Assembly: GCF_000520815.1 (NCBI RefSeq) | Contig: NZ_ASRY01000176.1 | Location: 1 to 64,000, forward strand | Reading direction: 5' to 3' | From: Paenibacillus maysiensis | GTDB lineage: Bacteria; Bacillota; Bacilli; Paenibacillales; Paenibacillaceae | DNA length: 64,000 nucleotides | Shown: positions 20,181-27,769 of the stretch, in pieces | Position numbering within the stretch: position 1 is the stretch's first letter | Layout of the letters: each line of letters begins with the position of its first letter | Notes under the pieces: generated by a model | The model's input: only the letters and a program-made list of their open reading frames with translations | What the model was told of the DNA's origin: nothing | The model's database searches: none | Program-made: the position numbers and the translations under genes

Positions 20181-20999
20181 ATGAAAGAACAATTTTCCAA
20201 GCTATTTGGTTTGACGGAGCGATCTACTGGGGACGAAATAAAACAAATTCCAGTTCGGGATATTGTCAGCAGTCCTTATCAGCCCCGCACCATATTTGAC
20301 GACGAGAAGATTGATGAGCTATGCCAGACCATCAAGACGCATGGTGTAATTCAGCCGATTGTCGTTCGTTTCCGTAATGGACAATACGAAATTATAGCAG
20401 GGGAACGTCGATGGAGGGCTGTCACCAGGCTGGGGATGAATACCATTCCAGCCATTGTTCGTGAGTTTAATGATTCACAAGCTGCTTCTATCGCGTTGAT
20501 TGAGAATCTTCAAAGGGAAGGGCTAACATCGATTGAAGAGGCTGTAGCTTATCAGAAGCTGATTGATCTGCATCAGCTCACCCAGGAAAGTCTCGCTCAG
20601 CGACTTGGCAAAAGCCAATCCACTATTGCTAATAAGATACGGCTGCTTCATTTGCCAGAGAGAGTGAAAAATGCTCTAATGGAACGGAAAGTGTCCGAGC
20701 GTCATGCCCGTGCGTTATTGTCATTAGGGACCGAAGAGCTACAGTATAAGGTTCTGGATGAAGTCATCGCCAAGGAACTCAATGTGAAGCAGACAGAGGC
20801 GAGAGTCGCCTTTTATAAACAAGTGTCCACGATGAAGAAATCCAAGCGGATTTCCTTTACCAAGGATGTCCGGCTTGCGCTGAATACGATTCGTCAATCC
20901 ATTGATATGGTGTCTGGCTCCGGCTTGGATATCAAGACCAAGGAATCCGATCATGAGGATCACTATGAGATTGTCATTCAAATTCCCAAACGTAAGTAA
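20181..20999 (+). CDS. noc: Nucleoid occlusion protein Noc (ParB family)
   Basis: A 272-residue ParB-like CTPase. N-terminal membrane-targeting helix MKEQFSKLFGLTE, the PYQPR and IIAGERRWRA boxes of the CTP-binding domain, and a helix-turn-helix with LAQRLGKSQSTIANKIRLLHLP. Noc binds its own sites and blocks Z-ring assembly over the nucleoid. Frame begins at a GTG five codons upstream, but MKEQFSKLFGL matches the Noc start, so I use the ATG at 20181. Noc rather than second ParB is supported by that helix and by the separate parB downstream. Confidence 0.92.
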   Translation: MKEQFSKLFGLTERSTGDEIKQIPVRDIVSSPYQPRTIFDDEKIDELCQTIKTHGVIQPIVVRFRNGQYEIIAGERRWRAVTRLGMNTIPAIVREFNDSQAASIALIENLQREGLTSIEEAVAYQKLIDLHQLTQESLAQRLGKSQSTIANKIRLLHLPERVKNALMERKVSERHARALLSLGTEELQYKVLDEVIAKELNVKQTEARVAFYKQVSTMKKSKRISFTKDVRLALNTIRQSIDMVSGSGLDIKTKESDHEDHYEIVIQIPKRK

Positions 21000-21013
21000 G
21001 GGTGAAGCGTATA

Positions 21014-21036
21014 GGCGGCAGCAATTGCCGCTTTTT
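21014..21036 (+). terminator. Terminator after noc
   Basis: GCGGCA and TGCCGC form a stem with a 5-base loop, followed by five T, 16 bases after the noc stop codon. Confidence 0.85.
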
Positions 21037-21186
21037 CTGTCTAACGCCAATTAAAACCGCAGCATACTCGTATTCTATTGATAAAATTGCCGTTATCCGT
21101 AAGCTAATAATGGAGAATCGTCTTAATAAAGGATTTTGCAATAAAGAAATATAGCAGGATTCCGATTAAAGTATGAGGTGAATGAA

Positions 21187-21948
21187 GTGTCAAAAATAAT
21201 AGCCGTAGCCAATCAAAAGGGCGGAGTGGGCAAAACAACTACTTCCGTGAATTTGGGCGCCGGACTTGCTTCCCTCGGCAAAAGGGTATTGCTCGTGGAT
21301 ATCGACCCGCAAGGTAATACAACGAGCGGTGTGGGTATCAATAAGGCGGATGTGGCAAATTGCATTTATGATGTACTCATTAATGAGGTTGATCCTAGCG
21401 AAGCGATTGTCAGTACACAGATTGAGGGTCTGGATATTATTCCAGCCACCATTCAACTGGCAGGAGCGGAAATCGAGCTGGTGCCGACCATTTCTCGTGA
21501 ACTCAGGTTAAAAAGATCACTCCAGCTCGTCAAGCATAAGTATGATTATATATTGATTGATTGCCCTCCATCGTTAGGGATTTTGACACTTAATTCTTTA
21601 ACGGCCTCTGATTCGGTCATTATCCCCATTCAATGTGAATATTACGCATTGGAAGGTTTAAGTCAGCTACTGAATACTGTGCGATTGGTGCAAAAGCATT
21701 TGAATACCTCACTGCAAATTGAAGGCGTGCTGCTGACGATGTTTGATGCCCGTACCAACTTGGGTATTCAGGTGATTGAAGAAGTGAAAAAGTATTTTCA
21801 AAGCAAGGTTTATCAGACGATTATTCCACGCAATGTGAGACTCAGTGAAGCACCATCACATGGCCAGTCCATTATTACGTATGATCCCCGCTCCCGTGGG
21901 GCAGAGGTATATATTGAGTTGGCAAAGGAAGTGGCATCTTATGAGTAA
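21187..21948 (+). CDS. parA: Chromosome partition ATPase ParA/Soj
   Basis: A 253-residue deviant-Walker ATPase: KGGVGKTTTSVNLGAGLA near residues 9-26, DIDPQGNTTSG near 38-48 and DCPPSLGILTLNSL near 118-131. Soj acts with Spo0J on parS, and also regulates DnaA in Bacillus. I use the GTG at 21187 (MSKIIAVANQKGG) because GAGGTGA lies about 6 bases before it; the GTG three codons upstream overlaps that site. It overlaps parB by 8 bases. Confidence 0.95.
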   Translation: MSKIIAVANQKGGVGKTTTSVNLGAGLASLGKRVLLVDIDPQGNTTSGVGINKADVANCIYDVLINEVDPSEAIVSTQIEGLDIIPATIQLAGAEIELVPTISRELRLKRSLQLVKHKYDYILIDCPPSLGILTLNSLTASDSVIIPIQCEYYALEGLSQLLNTVRLVQKHLNTSLQIEGVLLTMFDARTNLGIQVIEEVKKYFQSKVYQTIIPRNVRLSEAPSHGQSIITYDPRSRGAEVYIELAKEVASYE

Positions 21949-22783
21949 ACGGTTGGGAAAAGGGCTGGATGCACTCATTCCCTCCCTTACGGTCAATGAT
22001 GAGGACAAGGTTGTTGACATTCCGCTTAGTCAGTTGCGTGCAAATCCATACCAGCCTCGAAAAACGTTTGATGAGGAATCGATTAAAGAACTGGCAGAAT
22101 CCATTCGTCAGCACGGTGTTATTCAACCTATTATTGCGCGTAGTGTATTAAGAGGCTATGAAATTATTGCAGGTGAAAGAAGATACCGGGCTTCCCAATA
22201 TTGTGGGAATTCGACGATACCTGTGGTTGTTCGCAATTTTACGGATCAGCAGGTAATGGAGATTGCCCTGATTGAGAACTTGCAACGTGAAAATCTGAAT
22301 GCGATGGAAATAGCAGTAGCCTATCAGGGATTAATGGATCAGTTCTCGTTAACTCAAGAGGAATTGTCCTTGAAAGTGGGCAAGTCGCGCTCTCATATTG
22401 CGAATTTCCTTCGTTTGCTTGCATTACCGGAGGAAGTTAAGGATCATGTTTCACGTGGAACATTATCTATGGGACATGCCAGAGCGATTGTTGGGCTCAA
22501 AGATCCGGACATGGTGAAGCAGCTGGCGACACAATGTATTGAGCAGCAGTGGAGTGTCCGGGAGCTGGAAGAAGCTGTACAGCAGTTGGATCATAAGTCT
22601 GGTGAAGCGAAGGCCAAGCCCAAGGTGAGAAAAAAGGACCCTTTTATTGATCATATGGAAGAGTCCTTGCGTGAGCGTTTTAAAACAACTGTAAAAATTA
22701 AGCATAACAAGGATAAAGGTAAAATCGAATTGAATTATTACAGCCAGCAGGATTTGGAAAGATTACTGGAACTATTACAGTAG
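21941..22783 (+). CDS. parB: Chromosome partition protein ParB/Spo0J
   Basis: A 280-residue CTPase that loads on parS and spreads. Begins MSKRLGKGLDALIP, then NPYQPRKTFDEE and IIAGERRYRASQY, and a helix-turn-helix with SLKVGKSRSHIANFLRLLALP; the C-terminal dimerisation tail is present. The ATG at 21941 lies inside the end of parA. The gene contains a parS site (22447-22462), as spo0J of B. subtilis does. Confidence 0.97.
   Translation: MSKRLGKGLDALIPSLTVNDEDKVVDIPLSQLRANPYQPRKTFDEESIKELAESIRQHGVIQPIIARSVLRGYEIIAGERRYRASQYCGNSTIPVVVRNFTDQQVMEIALIENLQRENLNAMEIAVAYQGLMDQFSLTQEELSLKVGKSRSHIANFLRLLALPEEVKDHVSRGTLSMGHARAIVGLKDPDMVKQLATQCIEQQWSVRELEEAVQQLDHKSGEAKAKPKVRKKDPFIDHMEESLRERFKTTVKIKHNKDKGKIELNYYSQQDLERLLELLQ
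22447..22462. other. parS centromere site 2, inside parB
   Basis: TGTTTCACGTGGAACA, one base from a perfect palindrome. The same variant sits in spo0J of B. subtilis. It lies in the coding sequence of the second half of parB. Confidence 0.92.
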
Positions 22784-22951
22784 TCTGTATGAAATAGGAC
22801 ATGTCTCCTTGGTCGAAACGGGAAGCGAGATATGTCTTTGCTTTGTCTGGATGTGTAGGAATCAGAATAGTCTGGATGGATAAACTCAAACGTATAAAAT
22901 AAGAGGTATGCAGTGACATGATTTTTGAGGTAGAGGAGTAGAAGCAAGCAT

Positions 22952-23473
22952 ATGGCTGAATTGAACAGACTAATCATGGAACAGCTTGCCGGAATCGTTG
23001 CAGGAATTGTGCTGATTTTGCTCATCCTGTTGATTGTTATCATTGTGCAGGGTGCAAAGTTGAAGAAGATGCGGCGAAAGTATGAAACCATGATGGCAGG
23101 CAGCGGTGTTGAAAATTTGGAAACGCTGCTGATTGATTTGAAGGTGCAAATGGATACGATTGAGGATGAGCAGGAAGCCCATCGTGCAAGTATGAAATCT
23201 CTACGCAGTAAACTGACAGGCCTGAAAGGACATATAGGCATCAAACGCTATAATGCCTTTGGCGAGCGTGGAAGCGATCTGAGCTTCTCCTTGGCTATTG
23301 TAGATGACAATCAGGATGGTATCGTATTAACCGGTATTTATAACCGGGATGGCTCTTATGTGTATGCCAAGCCCCTGGAAGCGGGGCAGTCATCCTATTC
23401 CTTATCTCCTGAAGAGAAAGAAGCCGTTACTCTTGCGCAGCAAGCAGGACGGAACGGTAATGCCACTCCTTAA
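22952..23473 (+). CDS. DUF4446 family membrane-anchored protein
   Basis: A 173-residue protein with one N-terminal transmembrane segment (LAGIVAGIVLILLILLIVIIV, residues ~13-33), a short coiled-coil region (about 35-95), then a globular domain with the family-typical GIKRYNAFGERGSDLSFSLAIVDD and GVVLTGIYNRDGSYVYAKPL-type strands. DUF4446 proteins are widespread in Firmicutes near parB; function unknown. Its last 47 bases overlap the 3' end of yyaC on the other strand. Confidence 0.85.
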   Translation: MAELNRLIMEQLAGIVAGIVLILLILLIVIIVQGAKLKKMRRKYETMMAGSGVENLETLLIDLKVQMDTIEDEQEAHRASMKSLRSKLTGLKGHIGIKRYNAFGERGSDLSFSLAIVDDNQDGIVLTGIYNRDGSYVYAKPLEAGQSSYSLSPEEKEAVTLAQQAGRNGNATP

Positions 23474-24032
23474 TCGCAGAGTATAAGCTGCCAGCAATGA
23501 TATCTGATAATTTCATTACCAGATTTAGTCTTGTATTTTGCAACACAAAGTATTCCATAAAGCCGCCGACGTTAACGATGCCTGTCAAATGGATATCGCC
23601 GACCGGCGGTAATTCTTTATTTACCCCTGCTCCAGGCTTCAAAGGCCCGTCCGCAACCTGAATACATCCGACGCTGGAAGTTTGTCCAAGACATGCGTCT
23701 ATGCCGATGATATAGGGCTGGTCGTACCGGATGTGTATGCCGTCTAGTGTTGTTTGCAGATTCATAGCATGTACAGGCTCCTCCAATGTTCCGTAAAGGT
23801 GAAAGAGCGGGCTTTTATAGCGAGACAAATGAGTACCTACGAGTGGGCCGAGACAATCTCCAGTAGAACGGTCGGTGCCGATGCAAATAATAACGATATT
23901 TTCCAGACTGGGCGCCTGATGCAAATGGAACAGCAAACGATGGATGATGGCTGATTGGATCCCGGGGTCGGTGTGTGATATTTTTAAGCTAAGGGGTTCT
24001 TGCCCCGGAATGAAGTCAGATGGATGAGTCAT
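23427..24032 (-). CDS. yyaC: Spore protease YyaC
   Basis: A 201-residue protein of the YyaC family (related to the GPR/hydrogenase-maturation-protease fold). The conserved IVIICIGTDRSTGDCLGPLVG block is at about residues 42-62, then the IHIRYDQPYIIGIDACLGQTSSVG region. Thought to act during sporulation or germination; the substrate is unclear. I use the ATG at 24032 because AGGAAG is well spaced before it. The longer frame begins 26 codons further upstream without support. Convergent with DUF4446, overlapping by 47 bases. Confidence 0.88.
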   Translation of the reverse strand: MTHPSDFIPGQEPLSLKISHTDPGIQSAIIHRLLFHLHQAPSLENIVIICIGTDRSTGDCLGPLVGTHLSRYKSPLFHLYGTLEEPVHAMNLQTTLDGIHIRYDQPYIIGIDACLGQTSSVGCIQVADGPLKPGAGVNKELPPVGDIHLTGIVNVGGFMEYFVLQNTRLNLVMKLSDIIAGSLYSAIKEWHYRSVLLAAQE

Positions 24033-24342
24033 GGAATCTTCCTTTCGCTCTGTAATGGAGTGTGCAGGTTGCGCTCGCTTTATATAGACCGTTAGCTGTT
24101 GGCATCGCATTGATCAGAGATGAAAACCAGCAGTAAACTGCCTTAGAGAATAACAATTAGCCTGCGGGTAACATTTATTCTCAAGATAGTAGCTAGTATA
24201 TGGATAAGTTTGGGGTTTTATACTCGGGGGGAGTAGATTATTCATAGCAACATGAATGAAGGCAGTAGATGGGCTTATGTAGTAGAAAATAGAATTTGGG
24301 AACCCAGAAGAGTAGGTCCCTTGTGTAAGGAGGAGCAACAGA
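24033..24342. other. Divergent spacer between yyaC and the mscS gene
   Basis: 310 bases, AT-rich, carrying promoters for both flanking genes. A GGGA/TCCC hairpin is near 24299-24321, just before the mscS ribosome-binding site (AAGGAGG). No gene supported. Confidence 0.4.
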
Positions 24343-25293
24343 ATGACCTTAATGCGTTGGTTGGAGAACAATACAGGGACGGCTACTGTTGTAAAGGATG
24401 CGATATACTGGAAGGATGTTATATGGAGATGGCTTACAGATAGTGCGATGTGGTCGACCTTGTTGTTTGTGATTTTGAAGATTGCTATTATTTTCATCAT
24501 TACACGTATCTTTATTCGGGTTATTAATAAAATTATAGATAAGTCGATGCAGCAAAAGGGAGAGAACGGCAGATTTCGATTGAATACCCGGCGGTTAACT
24601 ACCGTTGGGGAACTACTGAAAAATGTAACCAATATCGTATTCAATTTTATTCTGATTATGCTGGTATTGTCTCAAATGGGTATTAATCTCGGACCTCTGA
24701 TTGCCGGAGCCGGAGTGCTTGGATTGGCCGTTGGTTTTGGCGCGCAGAGCTTGGTTAAGGATGTGATTACCGGGTTCTTTATCATTTTCGAGGATCAGTT
24801 TGCCGTAGGAGACGTTATTCAGACAGGAACCTTCAAAGGTACAGTAGAAGTGATTGGGCTACGTACAACCAGGCTGGTGAGCTGGAAAGGGGAGGTTTAC
24901 ATTTTACCTAACGGCTCCATTACGACGGTTACGAACTTTTCCATGTCCAATTCGTTGGCGGTGGTAGATGTACCGATGAAGGCAGAACGTACTCTGGAGG
25001 AAGCTGTTGATTTGGTAAAACATGCGATTCGAGGAATTGAAGAATCCAATGTACAGGTGCTGAATATACCGGATGTTCTGGGGGTCCAATCCATGACGAC
25101 ATCTGAGTATATTGTGCGTATTGTGGCGGAGTGTATGCCGAATACAGGTGCTGCGGTAGAGCGTGATATTCAGAATAACATCAAGAAGGCACTAGAGGAT
25201 GAGGAACATCGTCAGAGCGCGCTGGAGACGGCGGTAACCCTCGAGAAGGAAGACGAGCAGGAAAGAAAAGGGGGAGAGAAGGGTGGAGCGTAA
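24343..25293 (+). CDS. Small-conductance mechanosensitive channel (MscS family)
   Basis: A 316-residue membrane protein. Transmembrane segments at about residues 38-60 and 85-110, and the pore-lining helix with the family motif LIAGAGVLGLAVGFGAQSLVKDVITG at about 124-149. The beta domain follows (FAVGDVIQTGTFKGTVEVIGLRTTRL; WKGEVYILPNGSI). It releases solutes on hypo-osmotic shock. Ends in a long charged, Glu-rich cytoplasmic tail. The ATG follows AAGGAGGAG. The last codons overlap the start of the DUF951 gene. Confidence 0.92.
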   Translation: MTLMRWLENNTGTATVVKDAIYWKDVIWRWLTDSAMWSTLLFVILKIAIIFIITRIFIRVINKIIDKSMQQKGENGRFRLNTRRLTTVGELLKNVTNIVFNFILIMLVLSQMGINLGPLIAGAGVLGLAVGFGAQSLVKDVITGFFIIFEDQFAVGDVIQTGTFKGTVEVIGLRTTRLVSWKGEVYILPNGSITTVTNFSMSNSLAVVDVPMKAERTLEEAVDLVKHAIRGIEESNVQVLNIPDVLGVQSMTTSEYIVRIVAECMPNTGAAVERDIQNNIKKALEDEEHRQSALETAVTLEKEDEQERKGGEKGGA

Positions 25294-25507
25294 GTCGTTT
25301 GAACTGGGGGACATTGTGCAGATGAAGAAGCCCCATCCCTGCGGAACGAATGAAATGGAAATTATCCGCATGGGTATGGATATTCGGATCAAATGTGTCG
25401 GTTGCCAGCACAGTGTGCTGATTCCGCGTGCCAAGTTCGAAAAGAATATGAAGAAGGTGCTGCGTTCAAAAGCCAACGCTGACGGGCAGAATTCAGAAAC
25501 GAATTGA
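25283..25507 (+). CDS. DUF951 family small protein
   Basis: A 74-residue protein with FELGDIVQMKKPHPCGTNEMEIIRMGMDIRIKC, the DUF951 core, which has two conserved Cys-containing loops (HPCG and KCVGCQH) suggestive of metal binding. Function unknown; the family sits near mscS and ychF in Bacilli. Start is GTG at 25283, 11 bases before the end of the mscS gene, with GGGGGAGAGAAGG upstream. A basic tail follows the core. Confidence 0.88.
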   Translation: MERKSFELGDIVQMKKPHPCGTNEMEIIRMGMDIRIKCVGCQHSVLIPRAKFEKNMKKVLRSKANADGQNSETN

Positions 25508-25543
25508 GCCGGGGTAACTGAGTGATTCTGGGTAACAATGAAC

Positions 25544-25572
25544 TTGCATCATGGGCACAATGATGATATAAT
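25544..25572 (+). promoter_or_regulatory. Promoter of the tRNA-Ser gene
   Basis: TTGCAT (25544-25549), a 17-base spacer, and a perfect TATAAT (25567-25572), twelve bases before the tRNA 5' end. Confidence 0.8.
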
Positions 25573-25584
25573 AATCCTTGCTGC

Positions 25585-25675
25585 GGAAAGGTACCCAAGA
25601 GGTCTAAGGGGGCTGACTCGAAATCAGTTAGGCGTCGCAAGGCGTGCGTGGGTTCGACTCCCACTCTTTCCGCCA
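25585..25675 (+). tRNA. tRNA-Ser (anticodon CGA)
   Basis: A 91-base class II tRNA. Acceptor stem GGAAAGG/TCTTTCC with discriminator G and encoded CCA. Anticodon stem GCTGA/TCAGT around loop CTCGAAA, so anticodon CGA at 25619-25621. A long variable arm and T-loop GGTTCGACTCC follow. The long variable arm fits serine; the anticodon reads UCG. Confidence 0.97.
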
Positions 25676-25698
25676 CTAACTTCATTAAATCATAAACT

Positions 25699-25737
25699 AA
25701 TCTCTTATGCCTTTGGGCGTAGGAGATTTTTTGTTTT
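25699..25737 (+). terminator. Terminator after tRNA-Ser
   Basis: AATCTCTTATGCC pairs with GGCGTAGGAGATT (13 base pairs with two G-T pairs, TTTG loop) followed by TTTTTGTTTT. It begins 24 bases after the tRNA. Confidence 0.85.
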
Positions 25738-25759
25738 ATAGAAAAAATATATAGCTGTA

Positions 25760-25888
25760 TAAACTGAACTTAAAAGTTACCTACGCCGCCACTGCGCAGT
25801 TGGATAGTGCTTCCCATCGCCACCGCTTCGCTTGTACAGCACCATTCCGCCTACTCCGTTTTAAATGTGCATTTTTAAGTTTAGCTTA
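25760..25888. repeat. Possible MITE-like or dispersed repeat with imperfect terminal inverted repeats
   Basis: TAAACTGAACTTAAAA (25760-25775) and TTTTAAGTTTAGCTTA (25873-25888) are inverted copies with two mismatches. They bracket a ~97-bp GC-rich core containing CCTACGCCGCC and CACCGCTTCGCTTG, quite unlike the AT-rich surroundings. No open frame or transposase. The combination of AT-rich ends with a GC-rich core next to a tRNA gene suggests a dispersed or mobilised element, but copies elsewhere cannot be checked here. Confidence 0.45.
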
Positions 25889-25916
25889 TTCATCATGTAA
25901 TAAATTTATGTAAACT

Positions 25917-25957
25917 GAAAAAAAATGAGCGCTGCCCCAAAGCGGGTTAGCGCTCAT
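25917..25957 (-). terminator. Terminator of the HTH regulator gene
   Basis: On the minus strand ATGAGCGCT pairs with AGCGCTCAT around a 15-base loop, followed by eight T. Its stem overlaps the last codons of the HTH gene. Confidence 0.85.
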
Positions 25958-26207
25958 TCTCTATGTTTTTAGGAACGTACTGAATGATGTCTTCAATACC
26001 AAAAGTTTTTTCCACACCGTGGCTATGAGCAAATTCATTAATCGCGTTTAAGATATTTACCAGCGTATCTAGCTTAATGGTTTTCGTATCACCACTTGCC
26101 AGATCAAGAATAGTCGCAGGTCGTGTTTTGGATTCAACTGCTATTTTGTTCCTCGTAGCTCCGATCTCTTCGAGCGTTTCACTTAATCTAAAGTTGATTT
26201 GACCCAT
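25947..26207 (-). CDS. Small Cro/CI-type helix-turn-helix regulator
   Basis: An 86-residue protein that fits the XRE fold: INFRLSETLEEIGATRNKIAVESKTRPATILDLASGDTKTIKLDTLVNILNAI, with the recognition helix about residues 24-35. The family of the C-terminal part is not one I can name. Start ATG at 26207 is preceded by AAGGAGG; the frame extends ten codons upstream without support. It is divergent from the gene at 26447, and a palindrome lies in the promoter between them, so it may control that gene and itself. Confidence 0.75.
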   Translation of the reverse strand: MGQINFRLSETLEEIGATRNKIAVESKTRPATILDLASGDTKTIKLDTLVNILNAINEFAHSHGVEKTFGIEDIIQYVPKNIENER

Positions 26208-26325
26208 GACACAAGCCTCCTTGAGAATAAATTGCAACTTTATAAGTTATTAAATTAGTTTTCCTATTGATGTTGTTATTATATCCTATCCTCCCTTTAT
26301 CGTAAAACTTTTTTCGTATATTCTA

Positions 26326-26354
26326 TTGACGTACTACTTACAGAGTAGTACTAT
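26326..26354 (+). promoter_or_regulatory. Promoter with overlapping palindromic operator
   Basis: TTGACG (26326-26331), 17-base spacer, TACTAT (26349-26354). Inside it, GTACTACT (26331-26338) and AGTAGTAC (26344-26351) are exact inverted arms with a five-base centre, overlapping the end of the -35 and the start of the -10. Two ATTACTAA copies follow downstream. This is a typical repressor site for the 26447 gene. Confidence 0.65.
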
Positions 26355-26446
26355 GTTATTACTAATAAAGTATTACTAACTAAGTAAAGTGTTAACTTTC
26401 TTTAGGGAAGAATGAACGATTTTGAAAGAGAGAGGAGATTTTATAT

Positions 26447-26809
26447 ATGGATTCATTAAAACTGGAACAGGCGGCTATGGTGTATGGACCTTATGATCTG
26501 CCACATGTGTACGAGATATTCGAGGGAGTTGTTTATGAGGGGTGTTATTTCTTTTATCTCGAAAATGGCGCTTTGTGCTTACGTCATGTACAAAAGGTGG
26601 AAAAGTCGTATCATACGCACCTTTATGTAGAAGGAGAGTATGGAGGGCTTCAACTGGCGAGAGGGGTACAGCGTGAAATTACGGAGGTTGTCACGGACAT
26701 TATTCGGTACTGGAGAGATAAGAGCGGACTGGCTTTTTTATTCGATGAATTACTTTGTCTGCCGGGGAGGGAAGATATGGAACTGGACCTTTTGAGGAAC
26801 AGAGGATGA
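26447..26809 (+). CDS. Hypothetical protein of unknown function
   Basis: A 120-residue protein I do not recognise. It has no signal peptide or membrane segment. The sequence is aromatic- and acidic-rich (YGPYDLPHVYEIFEGVVYEGCYFFYLENGALCLRHVQKVEKSYHTHLYVEG), suggesting beta strands, followed by two amphipathic helices near residues 70-105. GAGAGGAG precedes the ATG. It stands alone between a regulated promoter and a terminator, divergent from the HTH gene, so probably a single-gene regulated unit. Codon usage looks native. Confidence 0.65.
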   Translation: MDSLKLEQAAMVYGPYDLPHVYEIFEGVVYEGCYFFYLENGALCLRHVQKVEKSYHTHLYVEGEYGGLQLARGVQREITEVVTDIIRYWRDKSGLAFLFDELLCLPGREDMELDLLRNRG

Positions 26810-26830
26810 ACATTGAGGCACGTATACAAT

Positions 26831-26879
26831 AAAGAAAGTGCCCTTGAACAGTGACAGGATATCATCTGTCCAAGAGCAC
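26831..26879 (-). terminator. Terminator between convergent genes 26447 and 26890
   Basis: GTGCCCTTG and CAAGAGCAC pair with one mismatch, and inner GACAG/CTGTC form a second stem. T-rich sequence follows on the minus strand, and CCCTTTG on the plus strand, so it may work in both directions. Confidence 0.65.
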
Positions 26880-26889
26880 CCCTTTGTTG

Positions 26890-27207
26890 TTATAGCTGGT
26901 TTGGCGGGTAGTTATAGCGTTTTGTTTTTTTCGAGCCGGAGATCATCAGAAGGATTGCTGCGATCAAATGGAGAATCCAGCCCAGAACAGGTATCCAGGC
27001 CAGTAAAGAGGTCAATATCCCCCATACAGAGCCATAGATCGCTTCCTGATTGCGTAACGACAGGATGAGTGTCACTGCATGCAGGACAAGCATGAATCCC
27101 AGAGCCGAGTAACCGGTCCCCATGACAATAGCTCCTCCCACAATCGGTACGGCAAGCACCAATTCGAATATACCTGATATCCACTTTAATATTCGAGAAT
27201 AGCTCAT
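26890..27207 (-). CDS. Small three-helix membrane protein
   Basis: A 105-residue protein with three hydrophobic helices: ISGIFELVLAVPIVGGAIVM (about 10-30), ALGFMLVLHAVTLILSL (33-50) and LLAWIPVLGWILHLIAAILLMI (67-90). The C-terminus is basic and Pro/Asn-containing. I do not recognise the family. The ATG at 27207 has GGAGG at good distance; the frame upstream of it is not supported. Confidence 0.75.
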   Translation of the reverse strand: MSYSRILKWISGIFELVLAVPIVGGAIVMGTGYSALGFMLVLHAVTLILSLRNQEAIYGSVWGILTSLLAWIPVLGWILHLIAAILLMISGSKKTKRYNYPPNQL

Positions 27208-27574
27208 CTTTAAACCTCCGTAGATAGTAGGTCTTTGTACTTGGATATATTCTAGCAGAAGGAGCCGGATTAATCTGCATTTTACCAGTATATGCAAAAA
27301 GTCCGATAATGCAACAAAGGAGGACCTCAAAGGTCCTCCATCGTAGGCGATACATTTTTAACAGGATACGATCTGTCCAATCACATCACGAAACTCGGTG
27401 TACTGACAAGCAATACCAGTGTTGAAAAGACAGTGTCCTCTTACACAAACCTAACGCTTCTAATGCCCGGAATGGATCTCCTAACAGTTTGTCCGGCTAC
27501 GTCATCCAACGGAACCACACCTCTCTGTTGTATCGCCTGATTATAATATGGCCCGAATGTCGAGAAAATATACA
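27208..27574. other. Spacer with hairpin between the membrane-protein gene and yjzC
   Basis: 367 bases with no supported gene. A perfect stem GGAGGACCT/AGGTCCTCC (27319-27327 and 27331-27339) has a CAA loop, and on the minus strand is followed by TTTGTT, which could terminate transcripts from yjzC. Near 27361 a sequence ACAGGATA..ATCTGTCCAA repeats one found in the terminator at 26854, for no obvious reason. Confidence 0.5.
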
Positions 27575-27769
27575 TTAATGAACGCGGGCTTTCGTTTTTT
27601 TCTTCCATTTGCGATTATGGTTGGTCGTCTCCGGAAAAGTTTCGCCTCTTTCGAGTGTCACTTGCTGCGGGTTTTGAATTTCGGTATGAAAGCTTTTTTC
27701 TCCGACTTCCATATATACGCCGTCATTTGGCGCTTTGTCGCCTGGCTCAAATTCGGTTTTTTCACCCAT
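27575..27769 (-). CDS. YjzC-like small protein
   Basis: A 64-residue hydrophilic protein with KTEFEPGDKAPNDGVYMEVGE and the GETFPETTNHNRKW segment, which match the YjzC family of Bacillus (proteins of about 60 residues with GDKxPNxGxYxE and TFPExxNHNRxW). Function unknown. It is preceded by AAAGGAGGA at 7-9 bases from the ATG. Lies in the opposite orientation to rpsF. Confidence 0.8.
   Translation of the reverse strand: MGEKTEFEPGDKAPNDGVYMEVGEKSFHTEIQNPQQVTLERGETFPETTNHNRKWKKKTKARVH

Noticed and set aside
24252-24443. 63-codon frame that overlaps the start of mscS
   Set aside because: No family, and the mscS start has a better ribosome-binding site; the frame is antiphase noise.
25538-25741. 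67-codon frame over tRNA-Ser
   Set aside because: It covers the tRNA gene and its terminator.
27361-27390. Second copy of the motif ACAGGATA..ATCTGTCC also seen near 26854
   Set aside because: Only about 20 bases are shared and no further repeat extends it, so I treat it as a minor similarity.
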